Positions 33,646 to 41,705 of a stretch of 64,000 bases of DNA are shown one piece after another. Below the pieces are notes generated by a model. The model worked only from the letters and a program-made list of their open reading frames with translations, made no database searches and was not told the origin of the DNA. Made by a program: the position numbers and the translations under genes. Position 1 is the first letter of the stretch; each line of letters starts with the position of its first letter. Origin of the DNA: Neptuniibacter halophilus (GTDB lineage: Bacteria > Pseudomonadota > Gammaproteobacteria > Pseudomonadales > Balneatricaceae); the NCBI RefSeq assembly GCF_030295765.1, contig NZ_AP027293.1, forward strand, positions 1 through 64,000, given 5' to 3'.

Positions 33646-34245
33646 ATGTCTATCGATTCTAATACCGTCCTGACTAAAACTATTGGTGACCACCAGCTTA
33701 AGGCTGAAATCTCTCTGTGCTGTGTCCTGCACGCAAACTACCCGTTTCAGATTCATGTAACTCTCGGAGCTGAAAAAGTTTTTGTCTACAGCTCTGCGCA
33801 TATTTCGAATACCAGCGTTCAGGATATGCAGAAGATGTTCGATTCCGTTACCGTTCACACCTGTTGTAATGAGGGATGTGATCATCCGATTCTGCAAACT
33901 GAATCAGAAGACCAATCTATGCAGTGTTCTTCATGCCGTAGCGCAGCGGCAAAGGCTGAATTTGCGAAAGCCATGATTGAGATTGACCGGGAGGAACTTG
34001 AGGAGCTGATTGCTCGTAAAGAGCAGGGAATGGTTTATCGTACTTCCATCTGGATTCACGCTGAATTTGGTGATGATGAAGAGAAGATCGTGCTTTCCGA
34101 TCGGCAGCTGACTAAGGCGAAAATCCAGCAGTACGCGAAAGGAGCTGGTTCTGTCACTGCTAAGCCTGATTATTCGGTCTGTTCAATTGATGATTATATC
34201 GATTCGCTGAAAGCCCGGATCGCTGAAGCAGAGCAGGGGGCCTGA
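33646..34245 (+). CDS. Uncharacterised protein with zinc-ribbon-like cysteines
   Basis: A 199-residue protein. A cysteine cluster CCNEGCDH and CSSC (about residues 75-105) could bind zinc. A helical, acidic stretch follows (EIDREELEELIARKEQG) and a C-terminal KARIAEAEQGA helix. No known family. Leader site E is directly upstream, and the next gene starts three bases after its stop, so the two form an operon. Confidence 0.55.
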   Translation: MSIDSNTVLTKTIGDHQLKAEISLCCVLHANYPFQIHVTLGAEKVFVYSSAHISNTSVQDMQKMFDSVTVHTCCNEGCDHPILQTESEDQSMQCSSCRSAAAKAEFAKAMIEIDREELEELIARKEQGMVYRTSIWIHAEFGDDEEKIVLSDRQLTKAKIQQYAKGAGSVTAKPDYSVCSIDDYIDSLKARIAEAEQGA

Positions 34246-34247
34246 AG

Positions 34248-34610
34248 ATGAAAGAGAATAATCAAATGGCTAGTTCCCCAGAGATTGCTCTGGGGGCCTT
34301 GGCCCTTCTTCTGGGCGATTTGTTGAACTCGGTTCTGCTTGATGGGGCCACAGAGGCAAGAGACTGCCTCGACTGCTTTGAGGACTATGACTGGGTTATG
34401 AATCCCAATGGCGATAGAGTCCTATTCGATGAGCTGCTGAAAAAAGGACTCGATGGTGACATGTCTATCACTGAGCTGGATCAGTTCATGGGCATGCTTT
34501 CTGCAGAAGGTAACTACCATCATTACCTGTCTATTTATCAGGGGCGACAGGCGCTGGCTGGGCACCCGGTTATGATCAATGGCCGGGAAATCATCTTACC
34601 AAAGATATAG
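34248..34610 (+). CDS. Uncharacterised small protein
   Basis: A 120-residue acidic protein starting at an ATG three bases after the preceding stop, which implies translational coupling. An internal ATG at 34266 is an alternative start. Hydrophobic residues near the N-terminus (EIALGALALLLGDLLNSVLL) look like an amphipathic or membrane-associated helix, too polar at its end for a firm call. No motif recognised. Confidence 0.5.
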   Translation: MKENNQMASSPEIALGALALLLGDLLNSVLLDGATEARDCLDCFEDYDWVMNPNGDRVLFDELLKKGLDGDMSITELDQFMGMLSAEGNYHHYLSIYQGRQALAGHPVMINGREIILPKI

Positions 34611-34620
34611 AGAACTTATT

Positions 34621-34643
34621 GGCTGGTGGGCGGTCTACCAGCC
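34621..34643 (+). promoter_or_regulatory. Hairpin before uncharacterised gene (leader-like, divergent)
   Basis: GGCTGGT (34621-34627), loop GGGCGGTCT, ACCAGCC (34637-34643), 23 bases before the ATG at 34667. The stem resembles leader sites B and C, but the ATCCTACC loop and the ACCTACGAGG decamer are absent, so it may be a decayed member. Confidence 0.4.
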
Positions 34644-34666
34644 AACAAGTGAGCAATGGAATTGAT

Positions 34667-35485
34667 ATGTCCTGTGATACCTATGCACGACCAGACCCCG
34701 TAAATGCCCCCTGTGCGGTTCTAAGGAAACTCCGGAAAGATGCTAATACTGTTATAGATAAAGCACCTGAGGCATCGATCCTCGAACGTCAGGTATGGAA
34801 CAGTTCAGATCTCTGCTGTTCGGCATTCTGTAAGGAACCAACAGTATGCATCCAATGTAATGTCCCACTGGATGCGCTTGTCTCGTTGGTGCATACAAAT
34901 ATGTGGGAGAAGGAAAACAAAATTTGGTGTGACGGTTTATTTGGCTCGAAAGGTCTCCATTGCGATGGTTGGCCAGAAGATTTTGGCGACTACTTCCTGA
35001 GCCCAATTAAGAGTAAGTGGTTTCCTGCTCAAGGTTCTTCAGAGATTTTAAATGTCTACGCATACGGCGGGGCCGCTCACTGTGCCAACGGTGTCCATCG
35101 CTTACTGGGCGGCATGGTGGTACTGCTGAAAGAATTTGGAGATAAGGCTTTCCTAAATCAGGTGAATGTTACTTATCACCCACTTAAGGTAGGGGCTGCG
35201 GAGATTCTGGATTTAGCATTGAAAGAAAATTTAAAGGTTGAATCCAACGGTGACTTTATTCGACTTCGCAGATTAATAGGACCCTTTGCTACGTATGACG
35301 CACGCAATAAAGATGCGCTTGTTGAATGCTCTCCACGCGATGTGAAGCTGGCAGAGAAGGTAGAGGAGAAGTGGAAGCGAATGCCGCGAGAAGTGATCGA
35401 GAAGCTTCTGAAAAACGATTGGCTCCATTCACAATTGCTACCTGCTGGTGGCCTGACCCTCGAACCAGTATTGGAAACCTCTTAA
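34667..35485 (+). CDS. Uncharacterised protein
   Basis: A 272-residue soluble protein, starting at the ATG at 34667 just after the hairpin. The frame is open further upstream through that hairpin with a TTG, which I do not favour. It contains several cysteines (SDLCCSAFCKEPTVCIQC) that could bind metal or iron, but their spacing matches no motif I know. The remainder has mixed alpha/beta character. Function unknown. Confidence 0.5.
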   Translation: MSCDTYARPDPVNAPCAVLRKLRKDANTVIDKAPEASILERQVWNSSDLCCSAFCKEPTVCIQCNVPLDALVSLVHTNMWEKENKIWCDGLFGSKGLHCDGWPEDFGDYFLSPIKSKWFPAQGSSEILNVYAYGGAAHCANGVHRLLGGMVVLLKEFGDKAFLNQVNVTYHPLKVGAAEILDLALKENLKVESNGDFIRLRRLIGPFATYDARNKDALVECSPRDVKLAEKVEEKWKRMPREVIEKLLKNDWLHSQLLPAGGLTLEPVLETS

Positions 35486-35552
35486 TTTATCATCACCTGG
35501 TATCGGGTGAGCTGGCTTGAGAGCGCTCAATGGTCGATGGGTAATCCACCAG

Positions 35553-35876
35553 CTATGGATGGCTATCTGTATCGGATACCAGTTGCGCCAAATGTGCCCT
35601 TCTTTCATTAAAGCGTTCTTCAAGCTGTAACAGGGCTCTGTAATACCGAGAATTTTTTGCCCTCTTATCCATGTCACAGTGATCCACCAGCACCAGAACG
35701 GCACCTTCAGCTAAACCGAGCTGAAGCGTGTGCCTTGCCGCCTCAGTATCAGGAATGATCGCGTGAGTGGAATAGGGCATGAATGCGTGGGGCTGAATTA
35801 CCAGAGCGCATCCAATTTTTTGTGCTCGATTGCTCAAAGCACGGAGTTTTTCAGTCACCGGATATCGCTTGGCCAT
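35553..35876 (-). CDS. Uncharacterised small protein
   Basis: A 107-residue soluble protein (ALSNRAQKIGCALVIQPHAFMPYSTHAIIPDTEAARHTLQLG). The ATG at 35876 is used here; a TTG at 35894 is an alternative. No family recognised. Leftward gene lying between the plus-strand gene ending at 35485 and the recombinase gene, with 97 bp to the latter's end. Confidence 0.45.
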   Translation of the reverse strand: MAKRYPVTEKLRALSNRAQKIGCALVIQPHAFMPYSTHAIIPDTEAARHTLQLGLAEGAVLVLVDHCDMDKRAKNSRYYRALLQLEERFNERRAHLAQLVSDTDSHP

Positions 35877-35973
35877 CTTAAATAGATCCCTCAATAAGAA
35901 TGGGACCGACTATAAGCATTGGACCACCATTGATCAATGTTACCTACCTGGCTCAATGGGAACCCGTTGTTGG

Positions 35974-36990
35974 TTAGCGCTGGGGGCTATGGGGCCGCTC
36001 TACAGTCACCGTAGAATTTTCTGGCTCTGTGTAACGGTTGCCGGCTTTTTCGCGGATACGCTCGATCTCAGACGGATCTGCTTCAACACCGCATTCATTC
36101 CCCCGCCCAAACTTTTTCTTTCCGTAGTGGCTGGTGGCTGTAGCATCGCTACCGTGGCCCATTAGTGCTGCGATCGTTTTGATGGCGGTCTTGGCTTGCT
36201 TGAGGTTCGCTGAAAATTGATGACGGCCTGAATACAGAACAGGGTTTCTTTTTCTGCTGGGCCAAAGTTTTCGAGTGGTGTAAGTCATGCGGTCCTTACA
36301 GGCAGTGTAATAATCCTGAAAGGCTTCTTTGTCGGGGAGATTCTTCACTGACCTGTAATGTGTTAATAGTGTGAGCCATCTTTCTTCTGAGAGATCAGTG
36401 AATCTCAGTGTCCGGCTTTCACCATGGGCGCGACCGTTGGTTGCCTTCCCATTCTTAACAATCAGAGTAGGCTTGTCAACGATATTACCACTGGCATCCA
36501 TCTCCCCTGGGACCAATAATTCTGATCCCCACCACTCTGATGGACGGAGCCCTGTTATCTCCGTGGCCCCCAAAAAGAGTAGGGTGCGCAATGCAGTGGA
36601 TTCCTCTTCTTTTCCTCCCCGCGAGACATACCTTTCATGAGACTCGATTAAAGCCTTTGTAAGCTGCTCTGAATCGCGCTCTGAAAGTGACTTCTTTTTT
36701 GTCGCGCTTGTCTTCGTCGCCTCGCTGCAAGCAAAGGTGCCTATGTCTGCAATGGTGCCTGCTAAATCGGTATCCATTGCTATGGTTTTCATATACCAAA
36801 CGAGTGCCGCTCTGTTTTGTCTCCAGGATGCCTTGGAGATCGTTTCTCGATAGGCCCCCAGCCAACTTAGGAAATCATCCTCATGAAGATCCCAATCCCT
36901 TTCGCGCTCTTTCAGGTAGGCCTGTAGCCGTCCCTGAGCGCGTTTAAGGTAGTCTGCCTCGGTCTTTTCGACCCGTGTTGGTAACGACAT
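35974..36990 (-). CDS. Tyrosine recombinase / integrase-like protein
   Basis: A 338-residue protein with the C-terminal catalytic pattern of tyrosine recombinases: the first arginine in EITGLRPSEWW (about residue 152), an R-H pair in YSGRHQFSAN (about residue 253), the GH of ALMGHGSDATATSHYGK (about residue 274), and the candidate nucleophile Tyr in SHYGK. The N-terminal half carries the helical arm/core-binding domain. The usual H-x-x-R box is replaced by SGRH, a deviation seen in divergent plasmid recombinases. It sits next to the repeat-rich region at 37.0-37.5 kb, which might hold its target site for multimer resolution or integration. Confidence 0.8.
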   Translation of the reverse strand: MSLPTRVEKTEADYLKRAQGRLQAYLKERERDWDLHEDDFLSWLGAYRETISKASWRQNRAALVWYMKTIAMDTDLAGTIADIGTFACSEATKTSATKKKSLSERDSEQLTKALIESHERYVSRGGKEEESTALRTLLFLGATEITGLRPSEWWGSELLVPGEMDASGNIVDKPTLIVKNGKATNGRAHGESRTLRFTDLSEERWLTLLTHYRSVKNLPDKEAFQDYYTACKDRMTYTTRKLWPSRKRNPVLYSGRHQFSANLKQAKTAIKTIAALMGHGSDATATSHYGKKKFGRGNECGVEADPSEIERIREKAGNRYTEPENSTVTVERPHSPQR

Positions 36991-37118
36991 TCAATAGGCC
37001 CCTATGTTCTTAGGTATCTATTCTCGCTTAGGTCTCTATTTACACCGGGTTTCTCATACAAAACAGGCCCCATTTCGCTCTTGATTTGATAAGCGTTGCC
37101 ATTTCCCTATACCCCCAC

Positions 37119-37190
37119 GTTACTGCGAGTGTTTTTGCGGGTGTTACAGCGAGTATTTTCCCAAGTGTTACAGCGAGTGTGATTTGAGGA
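37119..37190 (+). repeat. Three 24-bp tandem repeats
   Basis: Units start at 37119, 37143 and 37167 and share GTTAC-x-GCGAGT at the left side; the right halves vary. They lie in the 543-bp gap between the leftward recombinase gene and the rightward DotD operon. Phased direct repeats of this length could be iterons of a replication origin, recombinase sites or operators. No Rep gene is near them in the window. Confidence 0.6.
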
Positions 37191-37382
37191 GGATTCTAGC
37201 GTAATCGAACATGATTTGCAGAACGGATTATTAAAATATACCTACGAAACGGAAGTGTACTCAGAACTCTGCCGCGATCAGGTATTGAGATGCCTAACAA
37301 TGGCGTTCTATAAGGGCATCACAAAAAAGCCTGACTTATCAATAAATTAAGCTCTCAAGGTAACTTGTAAGTTCCGTGGAGT

Positions 37383-37448
37383 CACCTACAAGGCACCTAC
37401 AAGGTTCCTACAAAGTTCCTATGAGTTACCTACGGGGAACCTCGTAGG
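37383..37448 (+). repeat. Six 11-bp tandem repeats related to ACCTACGAGG
   Basis: Units of 11 bp (first two CACCTACAAGG, then TTCCTACAAAG, TTCCTATGAGT, TACCTACGGGG, and an inverted AACCTCGTAGG) run without gaps, ending 85 bp before the DotD ATG. The inverted last unit contains the exact reverse complement of ACCTACGAGG (37440-37449). Helical phasing suggests cooperative binding of one protein to the transfer operon promoter. Confidence 0.7.
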
Positions 37449-37533
37449 TAACTCCACGATCTCTAGGGCTTCAAAAAATTGTTACGATAGGGGATAATTA
37501 AAATATTATTGTTAAACGGGATATTAAAAGGCT

Positions 37534-38076
37534 ATGAAGCTACGTTCTATATTTTCACCGCTGGCCGCTGCAGCGATGTTAAGTGCGATTGCAGGCTGCC
37601 AAACGATGCAACCTGAAGAACCTAAGACCAAGGCCGTCCCGCAAGGGCCTAGTTTGGTGGAAAGTGATCCTGCGATGCTGCAGCTGGTGTCAATCGCCCA
37701 GAACCTTCATGAGCGCACGGCGATTAATGACCAGATTATGACTAGCCGGTATGGCATTCAGGAGGAGGCCAGAGTACCGGTGGATAATCTGCCCTCTGAT
37801 CTCAAGCGGATCATCTCCTACCCAGGCGGTGCTCAGCTCCCTTTAGAGACCGCGCTTAAGGATCTCTGCCAGAAGGGCAACATTAGTTATATCCATCCCC
37901 AAGGGAAAAAGCCGCTAACCGGTATCTATGTGATCTTTGACGGGCAGCTAAGAACTGTCGCTGAATTTATTGCTGATGCAGCCAGACAAGCTGGTTATCG
38001 CGCTGACGTTGTTTTCGATATCACTGCAGAGCCTAATCCTTCAATTCAGATTATTTATAAGGGTGCGGTACTGTGA
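37534..38076 (+). CDS. dotD: DotD/TraH-like outer membrane lipoprotein
   Basis: A 180-residue lipoprotein with lipobox AIAGC (Cys 22). The C-terminal part (PLETALKDLCQKGNISYIHPQGKKPLTGIYVIFDGQLRTVAEFIADAARQAGYRADVVFD) has the secretin-N-like fold pattern of DotD. DotD with DotC and DotH forms the outer membrane ring of type IVB systems. It is the first gene of the dotDCB operon and overlaps the next gene by four bases. An array of 11-bp repeats lies just upstream. Confidence 0.85.
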   Translation: MKLRSIFSPLAAAAMLSAIAGCQTMQPEEPKTKAVPQGPSLVESDPAMLQLVSIAQNLHERTAINDQIMTSRYGIQEEARVPVDNLPSDLKRIISYPGGAQLPLETALKDLCQKGNISYIHPQGKKPLTGIYVIFDGQLRTVAEFIADAARQAGYRADVVFDITAEPNPSIQIIYKGAVL

Positions 38077-38951
38077 AGAAGCGAATCATCGCCTGTTCTG
38101 TTTTGGCCGTCATAGCGTTATCCGGGTGTGGGTCCACTACTCAGCCGAAGATGAATGTTCCAGATGCTGAGATGGTAAGAGCCTCAAAGAAAACTTGGGA
38201 CACCGATCTGAGTTTAGAGGCATTGCAGTCTTTAAAAGGCGTTAGCGCTGAGGAAGCAGTGGCCTTGCAGGTAGAGACTGGCGATGGTTCCCGCTACCAA
38301 GCCCTCAAAAATGCGGCCTATAACTTAGGTATCCAGTCAGGGCTCTATAAAAGAAGGCTGCATCTCAACCAGATGCTGCAAACAGCCCAGCCTCAGCTTG
38401 GCAAGATTTTCGACTTCTCTCCCTGGATACTGCCTGGCAATGTGTTTCCCCCTGTCATTACTGAAACACAGGGAATGCTTCAGAAGAATGGCCGTACAGA
38501 GCTGAGAGGTGTGCGTCATTCTTACCATATTCTGACCATGCCTCAGGTTTTGATCGAACCTCCTACTTACCTTAACTACCTAGTTCGTCATTATCCCGCC
38601 CCATCTCGGCCTAATGCATTGCGCTTGCCAAATGGTGCAGTTGAAGAAAAGAACTGGGCTCTATGGGTACAGGAAGGCTGGGAGATTGGAACGCAGCAGG
38701 CTGATCTTCAATATCAAGCGGATGTGAACAGACTGAAGCGTGACCTGAAAGGGATTCGTTTATTCCATGATCTGGTCGCCAAAAAAGTAATCACCATGCC
38801 GCGTATTGCTCGGCAGGAGTTTGGTGTCGTGAGATCTAAAGACGGTCGCACACTCAACATTGGTGATGAAGTGCTAAGCATTGTCACTGATTCCAATTTC
38901 ACGCCTGCGGATGAGTGGGTGCCAGTAATAGGGGAACGTATCGGTGAATAG
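38073..38951 (+). CDS. dotC: DotC/TraI-like outer membrane lipoprotein
   Basis: A 292-residue lipoprotein with lipobox LSGC (Cys 19). The body matches the DotC pattern: AYNLGIQSGLYKRRLHLNQML, FDFSPWILPGNVFPPVITE, and WALWVQEGWEIGTQQADLQYQADVNRLKRDLKGI. In Legionella and IncI plasmids DotC works with DotD to insert DotH in the outer membrane. Start overlaps the DotD stop by four bases and its own stop overlaps the DotB start by eight, so the three are translationally coupled. Confidence 0.9.
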   Translation: MKKRIIACSVLAVIALSGCGSTTQPKMNVPDAEMVRASKKTWDTDLSLEALQSLKGVSAEEAVALQVETGDGSRYQALKNAAYNLGIQSGLYKRRLHLNQMLQTAQPQLGKIFDFSPWILPGNVFPPVITETQGMLQKNGRTELRGVRHSYHILTMPQVLIEPPTYLNYLVRHYPAPSRPNALRLPNGAVEEKNWALWVQEGWEIGTQQADLQYQADVNRLKRDLKGIRLFHDLVAKKVITMPRIARQEFGVVRSKDGRTLNIGDEVLSIVTDSNFTPADEWVPVIGERIGE

Positions 38952-40254
38952 CAAAGCCAAGTACTTTGAGGCCAAGCTTATACCAGTGCAGCGGCTGCCA
39001 TCTCAGATCACGCCAGCAGTCTTTGACGAACTCCTGATGATAGGAGCTGAGCATGGCGCATCCGATGTGATTTTTAGATCCTCAACTGAAGTACGGGCGC
39101 GTGTCAGTGGCTCGCTCCAGAAAATTAGTGATGCTGCAATAGATGTAGAAGATATTATGACGTTCATTGCCAATTGTGAGACTAAGCAAATGGCAATCAG
39201 TTTACAGAGCGGCAATGTAAAGTCATTCGCTTACAGTGTCCGGACTTCTGTGAATGGCGAGATGAAAGCTAAAAGATTCCGTTTGTCGGCTTCTACCGTT
39301 GTTGATAAGCGATCTGAATCAGGTGCACGACTCGTATGCCGTCCGATTGAAGACCGTGCACTACCAATCGCAGCACTGAATCTGCCTACAGAACTCCAGT
39401 CGATGCTCACCACCCGCAATAATAAGGGAATCATCCTTATTACTGGTGAGACCGGCTCAGGAAAAACAACCTTGCTTGCTTCTGTAATCGATGAAAAGGC
39501 CAGACAGGACGGTATCAACATTGCCACCCTAGAGGATCCGGTCGAGTTTAATCTTTCCTACCTTAATGACGAGTCTGCTTCAGTCGTATCGCAAGCAGGC
39601 ATAGGTCGGCATCTGCCTAATTTCTCAGAAGGGTTAAGGGGTCTGCTTCGGGATAATCCCGATGTAATCATGGTAGGCGAGATGAGGGATCAGGAAACGA
39701 TCAAGCTGGGCGTAGAGGCAAGCCGTACAGGCCATCTTGTTTATTCCACTATTCATGTCACAAGTGTGGCGGCCATCATCGACAGGATGTGTATCTCTTT
39801 TGAGGGGTCTGAGCAGATAGAAATTGCTGCCAGCCTCATTGATAGCCTTCGGTGCGGGGTTAATCAGCAGTTGGTGGCGAAACTCTGCCCACATTGTTCC
39901 GAACCTCTATCTGAACTCGATCCAGTCTTAAAGGACGCCGCTATTGATATATCCGGTGCGCGTCAAGCGACTGGCTGTGAGAAATGCGACGGGACTGGTG
40001 TATCAGGACGTTACCCAATTATCGAATACCTAATGTTAACCAATCAAACGCGGTTGGAATTGAATGTCTTGCTGATTACCAAGGGGCTGGGGGCGATTAC
40101 CCACCGACTTATGGAGCTGGTGGAGCAGTACGGTCAATCAAAGTTACAGGCAGCTCAAAGCGCGTTTGAAGCAGGGGCGATATCTCAGGAGGTTTTTGTC
40201 TCGATCTTTGTTGAATATCAAACAATGGAGTATCTGAAAAGTGTCAGAGCCTAA
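38944..40254 (+). CDS. dotB: DotB/TraJ-like secretion ATPase with GspE-type zinc motif
   Basis: A 436-residue cytoplasmic ATPase of the PilT/VirB11/GspE superfamily. Walker A GETGSGKTT is at residues 168-176, the Asp box TLEDPVEF follows, Walker B is VIMVGEMRD, and the His box is STIHVTS. A tetracysteine pattern, CPHCSEP and CEKCDGTGVSGR (about residues 318-352), is typical of GspE/PilB and not of the DotB I know from Legionella, which is also shorter. GTG start overlapping the DotC end. It powers assembly or substrate transfer in the type IVB system. Confidence 0.9.
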   Translation: MNSKAKYFEAKLIPVQRLPSQITPAVFDELLMIGAEHGASDVIFRSSTEVRARVSGSLQKISDAAIDVEDIMTFIANCETKQMAISLQSGNVKSFAYSVRTSVNGEMKAKRFRLSASTVVDKRSESGARLVCRPIEDRALPIAALNLPTELQSMLTTRNNKGIILITGETGSGKTTLLASVIDEKARQDGINIATLEDPVEFNLSYLNDESASVVSQAGIGRHLPNFSEGLRGLLRDNPDVIMVGEMRDQETIKLGVEASRTGHLVYSTIHVTSVAAIIDRMCISFEGSEQIEIAASLIDSLRCGVNQQLVAKLCPHCSEPLSELDPVLKDAAIDISGARQATGCEKCDGTGVSGRYPIIEYLMLTNQTRLELNVLLITKGLGAITHRLMELVEQYGQSKLQAAQSAFEAGAISQEVFVSIFVEYQTMEYLKSVRA

Positions 40255-40522
40255 GGAGATAAGGTGGTGGGATACTTCACTGCCTATGACGATCATGGGG
40301 TTATCTGGTGAGCCTTTTGTGCTTGTTGTATTGATCCCTCTTTTTCCTTTCGGTCCTTTCATCTCCTTTATTGGCTGGTGCTTGCTGGTTAATTTGCTGA
40401 TCAGTTGGGGATTCCGGAAAGGGTTTATGCAGTTTCTGTTCTATTTAAAGCGCGAATTTTTCAACAACCGCCGACGTATCTACAGCGCAAGGTATAGCAA
40501 ACGGCGATTTCAGGGTTATTAA
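40241..40522 (+). CDS. IcmT/TraK-like small inner membrane protein
   Basis: A 93-residue membrane protein: a short N-terminal segment with WWDTSLP, one or two hydrophobic helices (EPFVLVVLIPLFPFGPFISFIGWCLLVNLLISW) and a strongly basic C-terminus (NNRRRIYSARYSKRR). This size, topology and position directly after dotB fit IcmT/TraK of type IVB systems; sequence identity is low, so the assignment leans on context. GTG start, overlapping the dotB end by 14 bases. Confidence 0.65.
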   Translation: MSEPKEIRWWDTSLPMTIMGLSGEPFVLVVLIPLFPFGPFISFIGWCLLVNLLISWGFRKGFMQFLFYLKREFFNNRRRIYSARYSKRRFQGY

Positions 40523-40524
40523 TC

Positions 40525-41703
40525 ATGTTCAAAAAAGAAAAGTACTTCGAGAAAACCCCGGTAGCGGATTATCTGAAATCGATGAACGATCTTGGCTACG
40601 ATGGGCAAATGTTAGTGCCAATTATTGCATCCGATGATGGCTATGCTCAGATTAATATGGCCTGGCTGGAGCTGGTTCTGGATGGCGAATCGGTTGTGGC
40701 GCGTATTATGGAAGACCAAATTTCAGCAATCGCTAAACGCGGCCAACATCTCAACGCTGCCATGGGCGGTGCAACACACCTCTATGGAGTAGAAGAGGGG
40801 GGAGTAGAGTATTCGGTTCATCCCTACATCTTCGAGCCTGAAGATACACGCAGGGCTGAATACGCTACTTCTGAATTGAATCTGTGCCTGATACACGCGG
40901 GCCTGGATCGGCTCGGTCTGGCAGGGGAAAAGGTGGCGCTCCTCACCGGTTTACCTTTGGAAGAGTGCCTGGATGGAGAGAGCGGCTTTAACGAGATGCT
41001 TATATCCCGGAAAGTGAAGAACTTGCGCCGTAAGGTCTATGTCGGCAAGTCCGGAAACCCGTCTGCTGAAGTCGTATTTGCGGGTGTATACCCGGAAGCT
41101 CTGGCTGGCATGATGGATTACATGCTGGATGAGTACGGTAATTTGCGTGATGGGGTGGAAGAGAATGTGGCTCGTTTAGCAATCGATATCGGCGGTAATA
41201 CCACTGACCTAGCCATTGTGCTTCCTGGCGGCGTTGTTGGTGAAAAGCTTACCCTGAAGCAGGGCGTTAAGCATGTTAAAGACAAGCTACGCCTCAATCT
41301 GATGAAGCGATTCGATTATGAGCCAGACGATATGATGCTGGAGCAGGCTTTGAAAACCTGCAAAGTGTCGTGGTTCGGTGGTCTGGAAGAAGATGTAACC
41401 CCTGAAGTAGAAAATGCTGTTGATAGTGTTATGTCTCCACTTACCAAGCAAATTGATGCATTTAAGAAAAAAATCCCTTCATTGCGTGAAATCGTTGGCT
41501 TTGGAGGTGGTGTGGCTTTGATGGAAGACCTGATCCGCGAGAAAAATCCAAACATCATTATCATCGACAACCCTGCCGGGGCAAACGCCCGCGGATTCCT
41601 GAAAAGTGCTTTGCTCTATAGCTTCGATGAAATCATGGCTGATGTTGAGCGGGCCTTGAATGCAAAGGTTAGCACTCCAACTGAAGAATATGCTGCAGGT
41701 TAG
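40525..41703 (+). CDS. ParM/StbA-like plasmid segregation actin
   Basis: A 392-residue actin-like ATPase. The second phosphate-binding motif reads LAIDIGGNTTDLAIV (about residues 214-228), the adenosine motif is VGFGGGVALM (about residue 330), and a RNLRRKVYVGKSGN stretch lies between. The first phosphate motif is weak: the N-terminus begins with a more diverged segment (YDGQMLVPIIASDDGYAQINMAW), which is unusual. ParM-type proteins polymerise to push plasmid copies apart. It sits two bases after the IcmT-like gene, inside the transfer operon, and its probable partner follows three bases later. Confidence 0.8.
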   Translation: MFKKEKYFEKTPVADYLKSMNDLGYDGQMLVPIIASDDGYAQINMAWLELVLDGESVVARIMEDQISAIAKRGQHLNAAMGGATHLYGVEEGGVEYSVHPYIFEPEDTRRAEYATSELNLCLIHAGLDRLGLAGEKVALLTGLPLEECLDGESGFNEMLISRKVKNLRRKVYVGKSGNPSAEVVFAGVYPEALAGMMDYMLDEYGNLRDGVEENVARLAIDIGGNTTDLAIVLPGGVVGEKLTLKQGVKHVKDKLRLNLMKRFDYEPDDMMLEQALKTCKVSWFGGLEEDVTPEVENAVDSVMSPLTKQIDAFKKKIPSLREIVGFGGGVALMEDLIREKNPNIIIIDNPAGANARGFLKSALLYSFDEIMADVERALNAKVSTPTEEYAAG

Positions 41704-41705
41704 TT

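Noticed and set aside
37383..37448. Possible CRISPR array from short repeats
   Set aside because: The units are 11 bp and directly adjacent without spacers, and no cas gene is present in the window.
36991..37533. oriT or replication origin in the recombinase/dotD gap
   Set aside because: Repeats are present, but I found no nick-site-like YATCCTG sequence with adjoining inverted repeat and no initiator or relaxase gene, so the call would be a guess.
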